The notes: generated by a model from the letters alone, not told the origin. Numbered from the stretch's first letter, positions 52,639 to 59,734 are shown. The stretch: DNA of 64,000 nt from SIG440 sp045648205 (GCA_045648205.1 JAZRNM010000030.1:62001-126000), one strand, 5' to 3'. Numbers and translations are program-made.

Positions 52639-53088
52639 TTAATATGCTCTCTTATATCCACCATTGCGTTTGCCCTCGGTGTTTCTTTTGAGGTCCTGAA
52701 TTTTTTCTTCGCTGTCCTGCTTGAATTTAAGCAGCTTGTCCTCAAAAGACATATCTTCGGCATTTTTCTTCGGGGAAAAATCAAAAACTTCAGGAGCCCC
52801 CTTGAGCCCGCCGCTTCTTGGTTTCTTGTCACCCGACTTCTTTTTGGGAGTGTCTTCAACAGCTTTTTTAATTGACAAACTGACCTTTCCCTGCTGGTCA
52901 ACAGAAATAACCTTAACCTTCACAGTCTGACCGGGTGTGATGTGCTTGCTTATATCCTCAACATATTCCGTCGAAACCTCCGAAATATGTACAAGCCCTG
53001 TCTGTCCGCCTTCAAGCTCCACAAAAGCACCGAAGGGTGCAATCCCTGTAACCTTCCCACGAAGTATACTTCCTTCTTCAATCTGCAT
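52639..53088 (-). CDS. S1 RNA-binding domain protein (YabR-like)
   Basis: 149 residues. The S1 domain spans residues 1-75 (GSILRGKVTGIAPFGAFVELEGGQTGLVHISEVS, VKVKVISVDQQGKVSLSIKKA). The remaining half is a basic, low-complexity tail rich in Lys, Gly and Arg. Homologous to YabR, the gene usually next to divIC. GAGGAGG precedes the ATG. A small hairpin (53109-53126, AAATGCC/GGCATTT) lies in the 75-nt gap after divIC. Confidence 0.9.
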   Translation of the reverse strand: MQIEEGSILRGKVTGIAPFGAFVELEGGQTGLVHISEVSTEYVEDISKHITPGQTVKVKVISVDQQGKVSLSIKKAVEDTPKKKSGDKKPRSGGLKGAPEVFDFSPKKNAEDMSFEDKLLKFKQDSEEKIQDLKRNTEGKRNGGYKRAY

Positions 53089-53162
53089 ATCTAACCTGAT
53101 TCCTCCTCAAATGCCTTTCGGCATTTATGTATAAACATCGGATTTTCCGCATCTTTTTAAAT

Positions 53163-53474
53163 TTATTTCTGTGTTATGTCAATAAAAACCCGTTCATTGG
53201 CTTTCACAAGTCCGAGCTTTTCCCTGGCAGTGCGTTCTATATATTCATCCGTACCTGCCTTTTTGAGTTCATCTTCAAGCTTTTGTTGTTCCAGCTTAGC
53301 ATCATCAATTTTTGCCTGATATTCCTGTGCAAGATCATCACAACGTGAAAGATTTATCTGTTGCTTAACAAGTATGCAAGTCACATAGACACACACAAGC
53401 AAAACTCCGCCCAATTTGAGCAGATCAACCGCAGATAGCTTTTTCTTTTTTTGATTTTCTCTTCTATCCGACAC
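53163..53474 (-). CDS. divIC: Septum formation initiator DivIC/FtsB family
   Basis: 103 residues: a short basic cytoplasmic tail (RRENQKKKK), one membrane helix (about residues 20-38) and an extracellular coiled coil (DLAQEYQAKIDDAKLEQQKLEDELKK) ending in the conserved EYIERTAREKLGLVKANE. Part of the divisome with FtsL and DivIB. GTG start at 53474 with GAGG just upstream. It lies between yabQ and the S1-domain gene, the standard clostridial order. Confidence 0.92.
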   Translation of the reverse strand: MSDRRENQKKKKLSAVDLLKLGGVLLVCVYVTCILVKQQINLSRCDDLAQEYQAKIDDAKLEQQKLEDELKKAGTDEYIERTAREKLGLVKANERVFIDITQK

Positions 53475-53546
53475 GCTTCCTCGCCACCTTACACTTTCAT
53501 GAATACAATTATATATCAGAAAACCCCATTTGTCAATACATCCCCG

Positions 53547-54056
53547 TCATTTTTTCACCAATATCCGCCCTGCATTTTTCAGACGTATCCGGAGTTTACT
53601 TCCACCAAGCCTCGCAACCCGTTTTGCTCTTCTCACACTGCGTCCCGTATACCACATAACAAAACTTACCGGTTTTTTGAAGGCTCTGAAAACCAACATA
53701 AAGGGGAATAGTAAAACCCTTACAACCTTTTCGGTCACCCTGACCGCAAGTCCAACCAAGAATGTGCCGAGATTCAGTATGCGATTTTTCACAATCAATG
53801 CATATAATCCCCCGCCGAGGCCAAAACCGATAAACCCCTGCCATCTCACCTCTCCTCCATTTTTCAGGTATGCTGCTACAAACACAAGCACGGCTGCAAT
53901 TGCCATAAACAATGTATCCTGAGCATTCACCACCGCATCACAAAGTCCCACAATTCTTCGGCTTATTCTGAGCAGGTCATAAAGGAAAGCTGCAATCAGC
54001 CCCCCGACCACACTTGCCAAAAAGAACCCCGTCTCCATAGGTACTGAATTATACAT
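53547..54056 (-). CDS. yabQ: Spore cortex biosynthesis protein YabQ
   Basis: 169 residues. Several membrane helices in the N-terminal 90 residues with the family pattern GFFLASVVGGLIAAFLYDLLRISRR, then a basic C-terminal half. Membrane protein of the forespore/mother-cell interface needed for cortex in B. subtilis, normally under sigma-E. GGGAG lies 7 nt upstream of the ATG. Adjacent to yabP, 11 nt apart. Confidence 0.9.
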   Translation of the reverse strand: MYNSVPMETGFFLASVVGGLIAAFLYDLLRISRRIVGLCDAVVNAQDTLFMAIAAVLVFVAAYLKNGGEVRWQGFIGFGLGGGLYALIVKNRILNLGTFLVGLAVRVTEKVVRVLLFPFMLVFRAFKKPVSFVMWYTGRSVRRAKRVARLGGSKLRIRLKNAGRILVKK

Positions 54057-54067
54057 TCCCGTTCTCC

Positions 54068-54349
54068 CTATCTGAATATTTTGCTCAAGAGCCCGCCCTT
54101 ATCACTTTTGTGTCCGTCAGCATACTCAATGCTGTCAACCTCTCCTTCAATTTCAAGCTCACCGCTCTCCACACTGAGCCGATTAATCCTGAGCTGCGCC
54201 CCCTTGATGGTCATCAGCCCTTCTGTGGTATATGCAATAATTTTGTCGTCATCAAAGCTGTCAACATCTTCAACGCCGGAAACATTGATTTTTTCACGAC
54301 CTATCATATGGAATTTATGCAGCAGTTCCTCTTTTCTCTTTTCCTCCAT
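54068..54349 (-). CDS. yabP: Sporulation protein YabP
   Basis: 93 residues, YabP/YqfC family. HKFHMIGREKINVSGVEDVDSFDDDKIIAYTTEGLMTIKGAQLRINRLSVESGELEIEGEVDSIEY covers the whole domain. Works with YabQ in cortex formation. I used the ATG at 54349, with AAAGG about 10 nt upstream; an in-frame GTG at 54367 has no site. Confidence 0.93.
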   Translation of the reverse strand: MEEKRKEELLHKFHMIGREKINVSGVEDVDSFDDDKIIAYTTEGLMTIKGAQLRINRLSVESGELEIEGEVDSIEYADGHKSDKGGLLSKIFR

Positions 54350-54402
54350 ATTGGCACAACCTTTCACAATATAATAACCTTCATTAAAATATATTTCATG
54401 GA

Positions 54403-54438
54403 CAAAAAAATATGCAGAAAATCAAAGATTTCCTGCAT
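54403..54438 (-). terminator. Terminator after mecA
   Basis: A 12-bp stem with one mismatch (54412-54423 with 54427-54438), followed on the minus strand by ATTTTTTT. Confidence 0.78.
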
Positions 54439-54445
54439 CATAATC

Positions 54446-55069
54446 TTATTTCACAAAATTTTCTGCAATAAGCGAAACTGCATTTTCTTTCATCATCACA
54501 AGCCCGTGTTCATTGAGAACGCCCTGAATCGCAAGAGGCTTTGAAACTTTTTCAGCGAACTCCGAAAGAACATTTTCAAGTTCAAAAAGCCCAAATGAAT
54601 CTCTCGGCACAAGCTCCAGAAAAAATCCGCCCTGATACTTCGTCAGTCTGCTGTCACCAATATAGAGTTCATATATCTCACGAACTCCGTCGCACAAGCT
54701 TTCAAAATCTGAAAACCTGAAAATTCTCAAAAGACTCACCTGTCTGCTCCGTCTTCTGACGCGGATTTCTGTTGGTCTGGTTCGTTTTCCCGTTCTTGCC
54801 AGAGCCTCAGCAATCTCGCTTTCACTTTCAAGCTTGCTGACAACCATAACGAAGCCATTATCCGGAGCGGGCATTGTTTCAACCATCAGCTGAGCCTTTC
54901 CCACAAAAAAATCCACATCCTGCTCCGCCTGTCGAAGTGCGTGCCAGAACATATCCTGAGCCTCAGGAGTATTTGCAGAGAAATTTTTCAAATCCACATT
55001 CCAAGCCTTTATATCAAATGAATCTATCTCTATTTTTATTTTATTTTCATTTATTTTTTCAATTCTCAT
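54446..55069 (-). CDS. mecA: Adaptor protein MecA
   Basis: 207 residues. The N-terminal MecA domain begins MRIEKINENKIKIEI and includes FWHALRQAEQDVDF; the C-terminal ClpC-binding domain runs IFRFSDFESLCDGVREIYELYIGDSRLTKYQGGFFLEL. It targets proteins to the ClpCP protease and regulates ClpC assembly. Preceded by its own promoter (55113-55141) and followed by a terminator. Confidence 0.93.
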   Translation of the reverse strand: MRIEKINENKIKIEIDSFDIKAWNVDLKNFSANTPEAQDMFWHALRQAEQDVDFFVGKAQLMVETMPAPDNGFVMVVSKLESESEIAEALARTGKRTRPTEIRVRRRSRQVSLLRIFRFSDFESLCDGVREIYELYIGDSRLTKYQGGFFLELVPRDSFGLFELENVLSEFAEKVSKPLAIQGVLNEHGLVMMKENAVSLIAENFVK

Positions 55070-55112
55070 TGCAACACCCCCAAAATTTCGACTATGTTTT
55101 TTCTTGAAACTA

Positions 55113-55141
55113 ATTATACAACATTTTTCCCATTTTGAAAA
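55113..55141 (-). promoter_or_regulatory. Promoter of mecA
   Basis: On the minus strand -35 TTTTCA (55136-55141) and a perfect -10 TATAAT (55113-55118), 17-nt spacer. Confidence 0.65.
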
Positions 55142-55182
55142 GACTTATTTTTTTCCAATAGCCAAAAAACATTATTTCCCTA

Positions 55183-55211
55183 TTGTAATTTCAAAAGATT
55201 TGTGCTAAAAT
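55183..55211 (+). promoter_or_regulatory. Promoter of the 6S RNA gene (extended -10)
   Basis: -35 TTGTAA (55183-55188), spacer 17, -10 TAAAAT (55206-55211) preceded by TGC. The stretch TGTGCTAAAATAACA also occurs in the tRNA-Gly promoter. Confidence 0.78.
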
Positions 55212-55217
55212 AACAAT

Positions 55218-55451
55218 ACGGAATTGAGACATCAAATATTCCGCAAATTAAATATCTACCCTGCGATGTTCGTAAATACGGAATAATGTAAAACCAACAC
55301 TTATTTAAAGGGAATTAGTCTCCGAAAGCGGCGCACATGCCTCCCCAATCTCAGATTGCGGCCAGTGGACTTGTAATGTTTTCGGGTTTTTACCCACCTG
55401 CCATGCAGGTTTTTACCTTATCCGTCATACGGCATAGGCGGGGCTTTTTTT
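55218..55451 (+). ncRNA. ssrS: 6S RNA
   Basis: About 200-230 nt of structured non-coding RNA between a strong promoter and a T tract (55445-55451). It carries the features I associate with Firmicutes 6S RNA: the 5' central-bubble side CTGCGATGTTCGT ... GGAATAATGTAAAACC (55260-55295), a long irregular stem with local hairpins, and the 3' end GGCATAGGCGGGG closing on CCCTGC. 6S RNA mimics an open promoter and sequesters sigma-A RNA polymerase. The exact 5' end is uncertain: the promoter predicts about 55218, but the closing stem starts near 55258, so the precursor may be trimmed. An open frame through this region (from 55337) is not coding. Confidence 0.78.
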
Positions 55452-55502
55452 ATTTAAAAAGTGAATTTATTTTTCTGTTTGGCAGAAATTTTCTCAAAAA
55501 CC

Positions 55503-55530
55503 TTGACAAAATCTTCAAATTATATACAAT
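55503..55530 (+). promoter_or_regulatory. Promoter of rsmD-coaD
   Basis: Perfect -35 TTGACA (55503-55508) and -10 TACAAT (55525-55530), spacer 16, just after the 6S RNA terminator. Confidence 0.72.
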
Positions 55531-55567
55531 ATATAATATATATATTTTTTGCAATGGGGTGGGCGTG

Positions 55568-56110
55568 GTGCGTGTTATTTCAGGTTCAGCAAGAGGCCGG
55601 AAACTGATAGCGCCTGATGGTTTTGACACAAGACCAACCACAGACAGAGTGAAGGAATCCATCTTCAACATAATTTCTCTGTCATTGCCTGCTGATTCTG
55701 TCCTTGACCTTTTCTCAGGCAGCGGAGCATTGGGAATTGAGGCTCTCAGCCGTGGTTCCGGGAAGGCTGTTTTTGTAGAAAAGAACAAATCGGCATTTGA
55801 GGTCACCAAAAAGAACATTGAACTTGCACGGGTTTCGGACCGTGCCGGAATTGTTTCAGATGATGCACTTTCATTCCTTGACAAAACAGCGGACAAGTTC
55901 GACATAATTTTTCTTGACCCACCATATAACACAGGATTACTTCGTGAATCAATTGCAAAAATTTCAAAAAACAATCTTCTTTCGCCGGATGGCATCATTG
56001 TTGCCGAAAGCGAATATATGGGCGAAGAACCCACAGAAGAACATTTCGACATAATAAAACGTGCCAAATACGGAAAGACAACCGTTTTCGTTTTGCGGCA
56101 CAAAACATAA
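55568..56110 (+). CDS. rsmD: 16S rRNA (guanine(966)-N2)-methyltransferase
   Basis: 180 residues. Start GTG at 55568 gives the canonical MRVISGSARGRKLIAP beginning, with GGGGTGG just upstream; the longer frame runs back into the 6S RNA. SAM motif VLDLFSGSGALGIEALSRG and catalytic motif IIFLDPPYNTGLL are intact. It methylates G966 in the 30S P site. coaD follows 17 nt later, the conserved pair in Bacillota. Confidence 0.94.
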   Translation: MRVISGSARGRKLIAPDGFDTRPTTDRVKESIFNIISLSLPADSVLDLFSGSGALGIEALSRGSGKAVFVEKNKSAFEVTKKNIELARVSDRAGIVSDDALSFLDKTADKFDIIFLDPPYNTGLLRESIAKISKNNLLSPDGIIVAESEYMGEEPTEEHFDIIKRAKYGKTTVFVLRHKT

Positions 56111-56127
56111 CATTTGGAGGGCATAAT

Positions 56128-56607
56128 ATGCAGGTTGCAATTTATCCCGGAAGCTTCGATCCTTGCACAAACGGGCATCTCGACATTATATCCCGTGCAT
56201 CGCGTTTGTTTGAAAAGGTCATCGTTGCAGTTTTGATTAATTCAAAAAAAGATTCCGCCTTCACCCTTGAGGAAAGAGTCGGGATGCTTAAGCAGGCGAC
56301 AAGCCACATTCCCAATGTGGAAATAATTTCGTTTTCAGGCCTGCTTGCAGAATATATGCAGAAAAACGGTTATTCGGTCATCATCAAGGGTCTTCGTGCA
56401 GTGTCTGACTTTGAGTATGAATTCCAGATGGCACTGACCAACCACGCACTTTACGACGAAATCGAAACCGTTTTCATTCCATCAAGCTCGGAATTTATGT
56501 TTTTGAGTTCCAGCATAGTGAAAGAAGTTGCAAAATACAACGGTGACCTGAGTGCCTTGGTTCCAACGGAACTGATTCCTCAGATTACACGCCGTTTTGG
56601 ATATTAA
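56128..56607 (+). CDS. coaD: Phosphopantetheine adenylyltransferase
   Basis: 159 residues, normal length. Penultimate step of CoA synthesis. YPGSFDPCTNGHLDIISRA contains the TxGH nucleotide-binding motif; IIKGLRAVSDFEYEFQMALTN and FLSSSIVKEVAKYNGD are typical. GGAGGG precedes the ATG. Confidence 0.97.
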   Translation: MQVAIYPGSFDPCTNGHLDIISRASRLFEKVIVAVLINSKKDSAFTLEERVGMLKQATSHIPNVEIISFSGLLAEYMQKNGYSVIIKGLRAVSDFEYEFQMALTNHALYDEIETVFIPSSSEFMFLSSSIVKEVAKYNGDLSALVPTELIPQITRRFGY

Positions 56608-56630
56608 TAAAATTTAAGGAGGACATTATT

Positions 56631-57095
56631 ATGGATATAGGTGCTTTGGATTTATTGACAGAATTGGAGGACATTATCGACAAAGGAGTGGCAGTTCCAT
56701 TCACAGGTCGTTGCATGCTTGACAAGGAGGAACTTCTTGAAATCATTCAGGAAATCCGTCTCAAGCTACCCACAGACCTGGAGCAGGCAAAGTGGATAAA
56801 GGCAGAACGTCAGAACATCATCAACGATGCTCACAAGGAAGCCGAAGAAATCATCAAGATTGCAAACGACAAAACAATTGCAATGATTGACGAAAATGAA
56901 ATCACAAGAAAGGCAGTTGCAGCCGCAAACGAGATAACAACTTCTGCAAACGCAGAAGCTCAGGCAGCAAAGACTTCTTCATATCAATATGCAGACTATC
57001 TTTTGGAGAACGTTGAAAACGTTGTTCTCAAAACTGTTCGTGACCTTGAACAATGCATAACCATTGTCAAGGAACGCAGAGACCAGCTCAAATAA
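56631..57095 (+). CDS. Coiled-coil protein (vacuolar ATPase subunit H / DivIVA-like)
   Basis: 154 residues, no membrane helix. An N-terminal segment (LLTELEDIIDKGVAVPFTGRCMLDKEELLEIIQEIRLKLP) resembles the membrane- or partner-binding start of DivIVA-like proteins. It is followed by a long amphipathic helix (EQAKWIKAERQNIINDAHKEAEEIIKIANDK) and a second helical stretch. In Clostridia a protein of this layout regularly follows coaD; its function is unknown, with cell division or sporulation septum roles often suggested. AAGGAGG precedes the ATG. 24 nt after coaD, so co-transcribed. Confidence 0.8.
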   Translation: MDIGALDLLTELEDIIDKGVAVPFTGRCMLDKEELLEIIQEIRLKLPTDLEQAKWIKAERQNIINDAHKEAEEIIKIANDKTIAMIDENEITRKAVAAANEITTSANAEAQAAKTSSYQYADYLLENVENVVLKTVRDLEQCITIVKERRDQLK

Positions 57096-57124
57096 GAATC
57101 AAGATTTACAAATAAAAGCAAAGT

Positions 57125-57210
57125 AGGAATCCGTGCGTCAAGTGAGAGGTGAACGGGAAGTTGTCACCTTTACGAAAAGCCATTGGCTTGCGGTACCGAT
57201 TCCGCATTCC
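57125..57210 (+). promoter_or_regulatory. Tetrahydrofolate (THF, folT-type) riboswitch
   Basis: The aptamer pattern of the THF-I class is followed step by step: outer stem GGAAT (57126-57130) with ATTCC (57206-57210), CCGTGCGTCAAGTG, GGTGAACGGGAAGTTGTCACC, ACGAAAAGCC, GGCTTGCGGTACCGATTCCG. It lies in front of the folate transporter gene folT, the standard context. Binding of reduced folates should switch off folT-folC. Confidence 0.93.
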
Positions 57211-57241
57211 GTTGCTGCAAAAATTCGTAAATGCATTTCTT

Positions 57242-57279
57242 TACCCTTTTTGTAGTAATGCTGCAGAAAGGGTTTTTCT
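57242..57279 (+). terminator. Expression platform of the THF riboswitch
   Basis: ACCCTTT (57243-57249) and AAAGGGT (57267-57273), extended by TGTAG/CTGCA, form a hairpin followed by TTTTCTT and immediately by the folT ATG. The 3' arm contains the AAAGGG ribosome binding site, so the hairpin could act by termination, by hiding the site, or both. Confidence 0.75.
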
Positions 57280-57280
57280 T

Positions 57281-57856
57281 ATGCAAAAAAACAATTTTCC
57301 AAACAAAATATTCCCAAGGCTGCACGTCCGTGACTTGTGTCTTCTTGGACTTCTTATGGCAATCACAGCGCTCCTATCCATATTCTGCACATTCCGCATA
57401 GGAACCTTGGTGAAAATCCCCTTGAAATTCATTTCGGTTTTCGTAACCGCCGCAATCTATGGTCCCCTTTGGGGCGGAATCTGTGCGGCAACGGGAGATA
57501 TTCTGAACGCAGTCCTGGCGCCCGTAGGTCCGTTTGTTCCGCAAATCACCGCCTTGGAATTTGTGTCAGGTGTAATATACGGAATTTTCTTTTTGAAAGA
57601 CAATCCCAGCTGCAAATTCCATACAATATCCAGCGTATTTTGTGCACTCGCACAACTTTTTCTGGCAATTGTGGTCAACACCTTTGTTTTCACCTACAGC
57701 CTCAAATGGTTCCCTGATTTCTGGTCAGCGTTTTGGGTGAGAATGCCGGCAAGCATTGTGAATTTTGTTTTGCAACTGACCGTACTCACATCCGGCTATC
57801 CAATGCTCAATCGGCTTAAACTTCTGAAATCCAAGGGGGAAAAACCTTTACAATGA
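57281..57856 (+). CDS. folT: Folate ECF transporter substrate-binding component
   Basis: 191 residues, about six membrane helices. S component of an energy-coupling-factor transporter: LLGLLMAITALLSIF, IPLKFISVFVTAAIYGPLWGGICAATGDILNAVLAPVGPFVP are typical of FolT. It works with shared EcfA/A'/T proteins encoded elsewhere. Start ATG at 57281; a longer in-frame reading from 57149 runs through the riboswitch and was rejected. It overlaps folC by 4 nt. Confidence 0.92.
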   Translation: MQKNNFPNKIFPRLHVRDLCLLGLLMAITALLSIFCTFRIGTLVKIPLKFISVFVTAAIYGPLWGGICAATGDILNAVLAPVGPFVPQITALEFVSGVIYGIFFLKDNPSCKFHTISSVFCALAQLFLAIVVNTFVFTYSLKWFPDFWSAFWVRMPASIVNFVLQLTVLTSGYPMLNRLKLLKSKGEKPLQ

Positions 57857-59133
57857 AAAACAACGACTTCAACAAATTTGCAAACAGCTTTCAGGCGGTT
57901 GCAAGGCTTCAACTGGAGGGAATAACCTGCCTTATGAAGCATCTTGGCAATCCCCAGAACAGTCTGAAGTTCATACACGTTGCAGGAACAAACGGAAAAG
58001 GCTCGGTGTGCAGCTTTCTCCAAAGCATTTTCACCGAAGCGGGGTTTGTTACGGGTAAATACACCTCTCCCAACCTCATTTCAGTTTGTGAACGCATTTC
58101 AATTGACGGCAAACTGATTTCCCAAGACGATATAAACCGCATTCTGAAAAACGTCGAAAGTGCCGCAAACAAAGTCCAAGCGGAGCTTGGCGATTTCCCA
58201 ACGCAATTTGAAATATGGACAGCCGCAGCCTTTTGTTATTTCAAGGAGCAGGGCTGCGATTTGGTAATTCTCGAAACAGGTCTCGGCGGAACACGGGATG
58301 CAACAAATGTCATTCCACCTCCTCTTGCATCGGTTATAACACAAATAGACATTGACCACACCGAATATCTGGGCAATACCCTTGAAAAAATTGCAGAGGC
58401 AAAGGCAGGCATAATCAAAAAAGGTTGTCCATTCACACTTTCCGCAAAACAGAATCCCGAGGCAGAATCCGTTCTCAGAACTGCGTGCAATGAAAAAGAT
58501 GTGCCTCTGATTTTTTCAAACTCACCAAAACTCAACCGTTTTGAGAATTTTCACGAAATATTTGATTACGCAACCCAAGACGGCACAGAATTCACAAATA
58601 TTGAATGCGGAATAACAGGCTTTTATCAACCCGAAAATGCCGGTCTTGCAATAGAAGTTGCCCACAAATTGGGTGTATCGAAAAAGCACATTGAAAACGG
58701 CATCAGAAAAGCCACAAACCCCGGTCGTTTTGAAGTTATAAGCACCTCTCCTATGGTTATATATGACGGCGCACATAACAAAAACGGCATGACTGCATTG
58801 GCAAAATGCCTGACCCGTTACTTTCCAAAATGGAATGGTGCAACTTTCATTATGGCATTTATGGGGGACAAAGATATCGCGGGCGAACTGGAAATTCTGA
58901 AAAACTTCGGCTTGCTTGAGAATTCAGAAATTTTTGTGGTTAAGGTAAAAGACAACCCAAGAGCAGAAAATCCCGAAACTGTTTGTGAAATTGCAAATAA
59001 GCTTGGAATTTCTGCAACTCCTTTTTCCGACCTCAAAAATGCTTATTCCATCGCAATTTCAAAAAGCAAACCCACCATCCTTTGTGGCTCATTATATCTT
59101 TACAAAGATTTTTCGGAAATTTCAAAAAATTAG
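57853..59133 (+). CDS. folC: Folylpolyglutamate synthase / dihydrofolate synthase
   Basis: 426 residues. Mur-ligase fold: FIHVAGTNGKGSVCSFLQSIF (P-loop), ISVCERISIDGK, LGLGGTRDATN-type ETGLGGTRDATNVI, IDHTEYLGNTLEKIAEAKAGIIK, and C-terminal VIYDGAHNKNGM. It adds glutamates to folates, trapping them in the cell. Coupled to folT and under the same THF riboswitch, so uptake and retention are controlled together. No folP/folK/folB genes accompany it, in keeping with salvage. Confidence 0.95.
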   Translation: MKNNDFNKFANSFQAVARLQLEGITCLMKHLGNPQNSLKFIHVAGTNGKGSVCSFLQSIFTEAGFVTGKYTSPNLISVCERISIDGKLISQDDINRILKNVESAANKVQAELGDFPTQFEIWTAAAFCYFKEQGCDLVILETGLGGTRDATNVIPPPLASVITQIDIDHTEYLGNTLEKIAEAKAGIIKKGCPFTLSAKQNPEAESVLRTACNEKDVPLIFSNSPKLNRFENFHEIFDYATQDGTEFTNIECGITGFYQPENAGLAIEVAHKLGVSKKHIENGIRKATNPGRFEVISTSPMVIYDGAHNKNGMTALAKCLTRYFPKWNGATFIMAFMGDKDIAGELEILKNFGLLENSEIFVVKVKDNPRAENPETVCEIANKLGISATPFSDLKNAYSIAISKSKPTILCGSLYLYKDFSEISKN

Positions 59134-59143
59134 TCCACACCCC

Positions 59144-59172
59144 TTGACAAACACTTTTTAGTGTGCTAAAAT
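59144..59172 (+). promoter_or_regulatory. Promoter of tRNA-Gly
   Basis: Perfect -35 TTGACA (59144-59149), 17-nt spacer, TGC plus -10 TAAAAT (59167-59172). Confidence 0.87.
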
Positions 59173-59201
59173 AACATTCGTACTAAAAATACAATGGTTT
59201 T

Positions 59202-59276
59202 GCGGGAGTGGCTCAGTGGTAGAGCGTCACCTTGCCAAGGTGAACGTCGCGAGTTCGAATCTCGTCTTCCGCTCCA
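59202..59276 (+). tRNA. tRNA-Gly (anticodon GCC)
   Basis: Acceptor stem GCGGGAG/CTTCCGC, D arm GCTCAGTGGTAGAGC, anticodon stem-loop CACCTTGCCAAGGTG with anticodon GCC, T arm with TTCGAAT, discriminator T and encoded CCA. Single tRNA with its own promoter and terminator. Confidence 0.97.
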
Positions 59277-59280
59277 GAAA

Positions 59281-59307
59281 AAGACATCCGTTTGGATGTC
59301 TTTTTTC
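59281..59307 (+). terminator. Terminator of tRNA-Gly
   Basis: AGACATCC (59282-59289) pairs with GGATGTCT around GTTT, followed by six T. Confidence 0.9.
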
Positions 59308-59309
59308 AA

Positions 59310-59475
59310 TGAAATTTGCCTGCGGCAAGTGAAATAACTTCGCTATGAAATACGCTATGCGTATGAAATATTGCTTTGCAATATAAATTGGCAAATTTTA
59401 TTTCACATTTTTCGATTAGAAAAATATTTCATAATCCGCAGAATTATTTCATATCAACGAAGTTGATATTTCATT
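59310..59475. repeat. Array of small hairpins spaced by TGAAAT / ATTTCA
   Basis: At least five short perfect or near-perfect hairpins follow one another: TTGCC/GGCAA (59315-59327), ATACGC/GCGTAT (59350-59364), ATATTGC/GCAATAT (59368-59384), ATTTTTC/GAAAAAT (59407-59425), ATATCAAC/GTTGATAT (59451-59469); a weaker one lies at 59431-59447. They are separated by TGAAAT in the left half and ATTTCA in the right half, and the outer GAAATTTGCC (59311-59320) pairs with GGCAAATTTT (59390-59399). The stems differ in sequence, so this is not a CRISPR array. It looks like a modular extragenic repeat. Confidence 0.75.
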
Positions 59476-59495
59476 ACAAAAATCATATTTTTTAC

Positions 59496-59530
59496 AGAAC
59501 AACTCAGAGGGTCTTCCATATTGTTCTTTT
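59496..59530 (+). other. Hairpin with 7-bp stem and T tract
   Basis: AGAACAA (59496-59502) pairs with TTGTTCT (59521-59527), followed by TTT. It may belong to the adjoining repeat array or stop incoming transcription before the next promoter. Confidence 0.4.
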
Positions 59531-59533
59531 CCC

Positions 59534-59562
59534 TTGCAATTTTTTTCTTTATGTGCTATAAT
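59534..59562 (+). promoter_or_regulatory. Promoter of the structured leader RNA
   Basis: -35 TTGCAA (59534-59539), 17-nt spacer, TGC plus a perfect -10 TATAAT (59557-59562). The predicted start at about 59569 falls at the first base pairs of the leader's basal stem. Confidence 0.82.
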
Positions 59563-59567
59563 ATTTT

Positions 59568-59716
59568 TGCGACACATCTGAATATTTTGGCCATAGTTGG
59601 TGCATTTTATATTGGTAAAAATGCATCCTCTGCTTTTGCACCCTATGGCGTAAAAGATGTGTCGCAGCATTTGAGGCTATGCATTTTTCGTGCGTAGCTT
59701 CGGCTGCGCATTTTTT
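59568..59716 (+). ncRNA. Structured leader RNA with apparent terminator/antiterminator switch (orphan)
   Basis: A 12-bp perfect basal stem P1 joins 59568-59579 (TGCGACACATCT) to 59655-59666. Inside it are GCCATAG/CTATGGC and GGTGC/GCACC stems and a TTTTA/TAAAA hairpin. After P1 comes GCTATGCA (59676-59683), which can pair over 8 bp with TGCGTAGC (59691-59698). That same TGCGTAGC is the 5' arm of an intrinsic terminator with GCTGCGCA (59703-59710) and six T. In addition CGCAGC (59663-59668), partly in P1, is complementary to GCTGCG of the terminator. These exclusive pairings are what a transcription-controlling riboswitch looks like. I recognise no known class; 6S, T-box and SRP signatures are absent. 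Confidence 0.65.
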
Positions 59717-59734
59717 AATTTGAGAGGTAGAGAA

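Noticed and set aside
53109..53126. Hairpin AAATGCC/GGCATTT between divIC and the S1-domain gene as an attenuator
   Set aside because: Too short, no T tract and no alternative pairing found.
55337..55567. N-terminal extension of RsmD reading through the 6S RNA
   Set aside because: The canonical MRVISGSARG start lies at the GTG at 55568, and the upstream part overlaps structured RNA, terminator and promoter.
57149..57280. Upstream start for FolT
   Set aside because: The added residues would be translated from the THF riboswitch; the ATG at 57281 has a ribosome binding site.
59310..59475. CRISPR array
   Set aside because: The hairpin units differ in sequence and length, spacers are only 6 nt, and no cas genes are present.
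59568..59716. Second 6S RNA, T-box or SRP RNA
   Set aside because: No 6S bubble sequence, no T-box GGGTGG/anticodon-like specifier region, and no SRP helix 8 motif; a better 6S candidate is at 55218.
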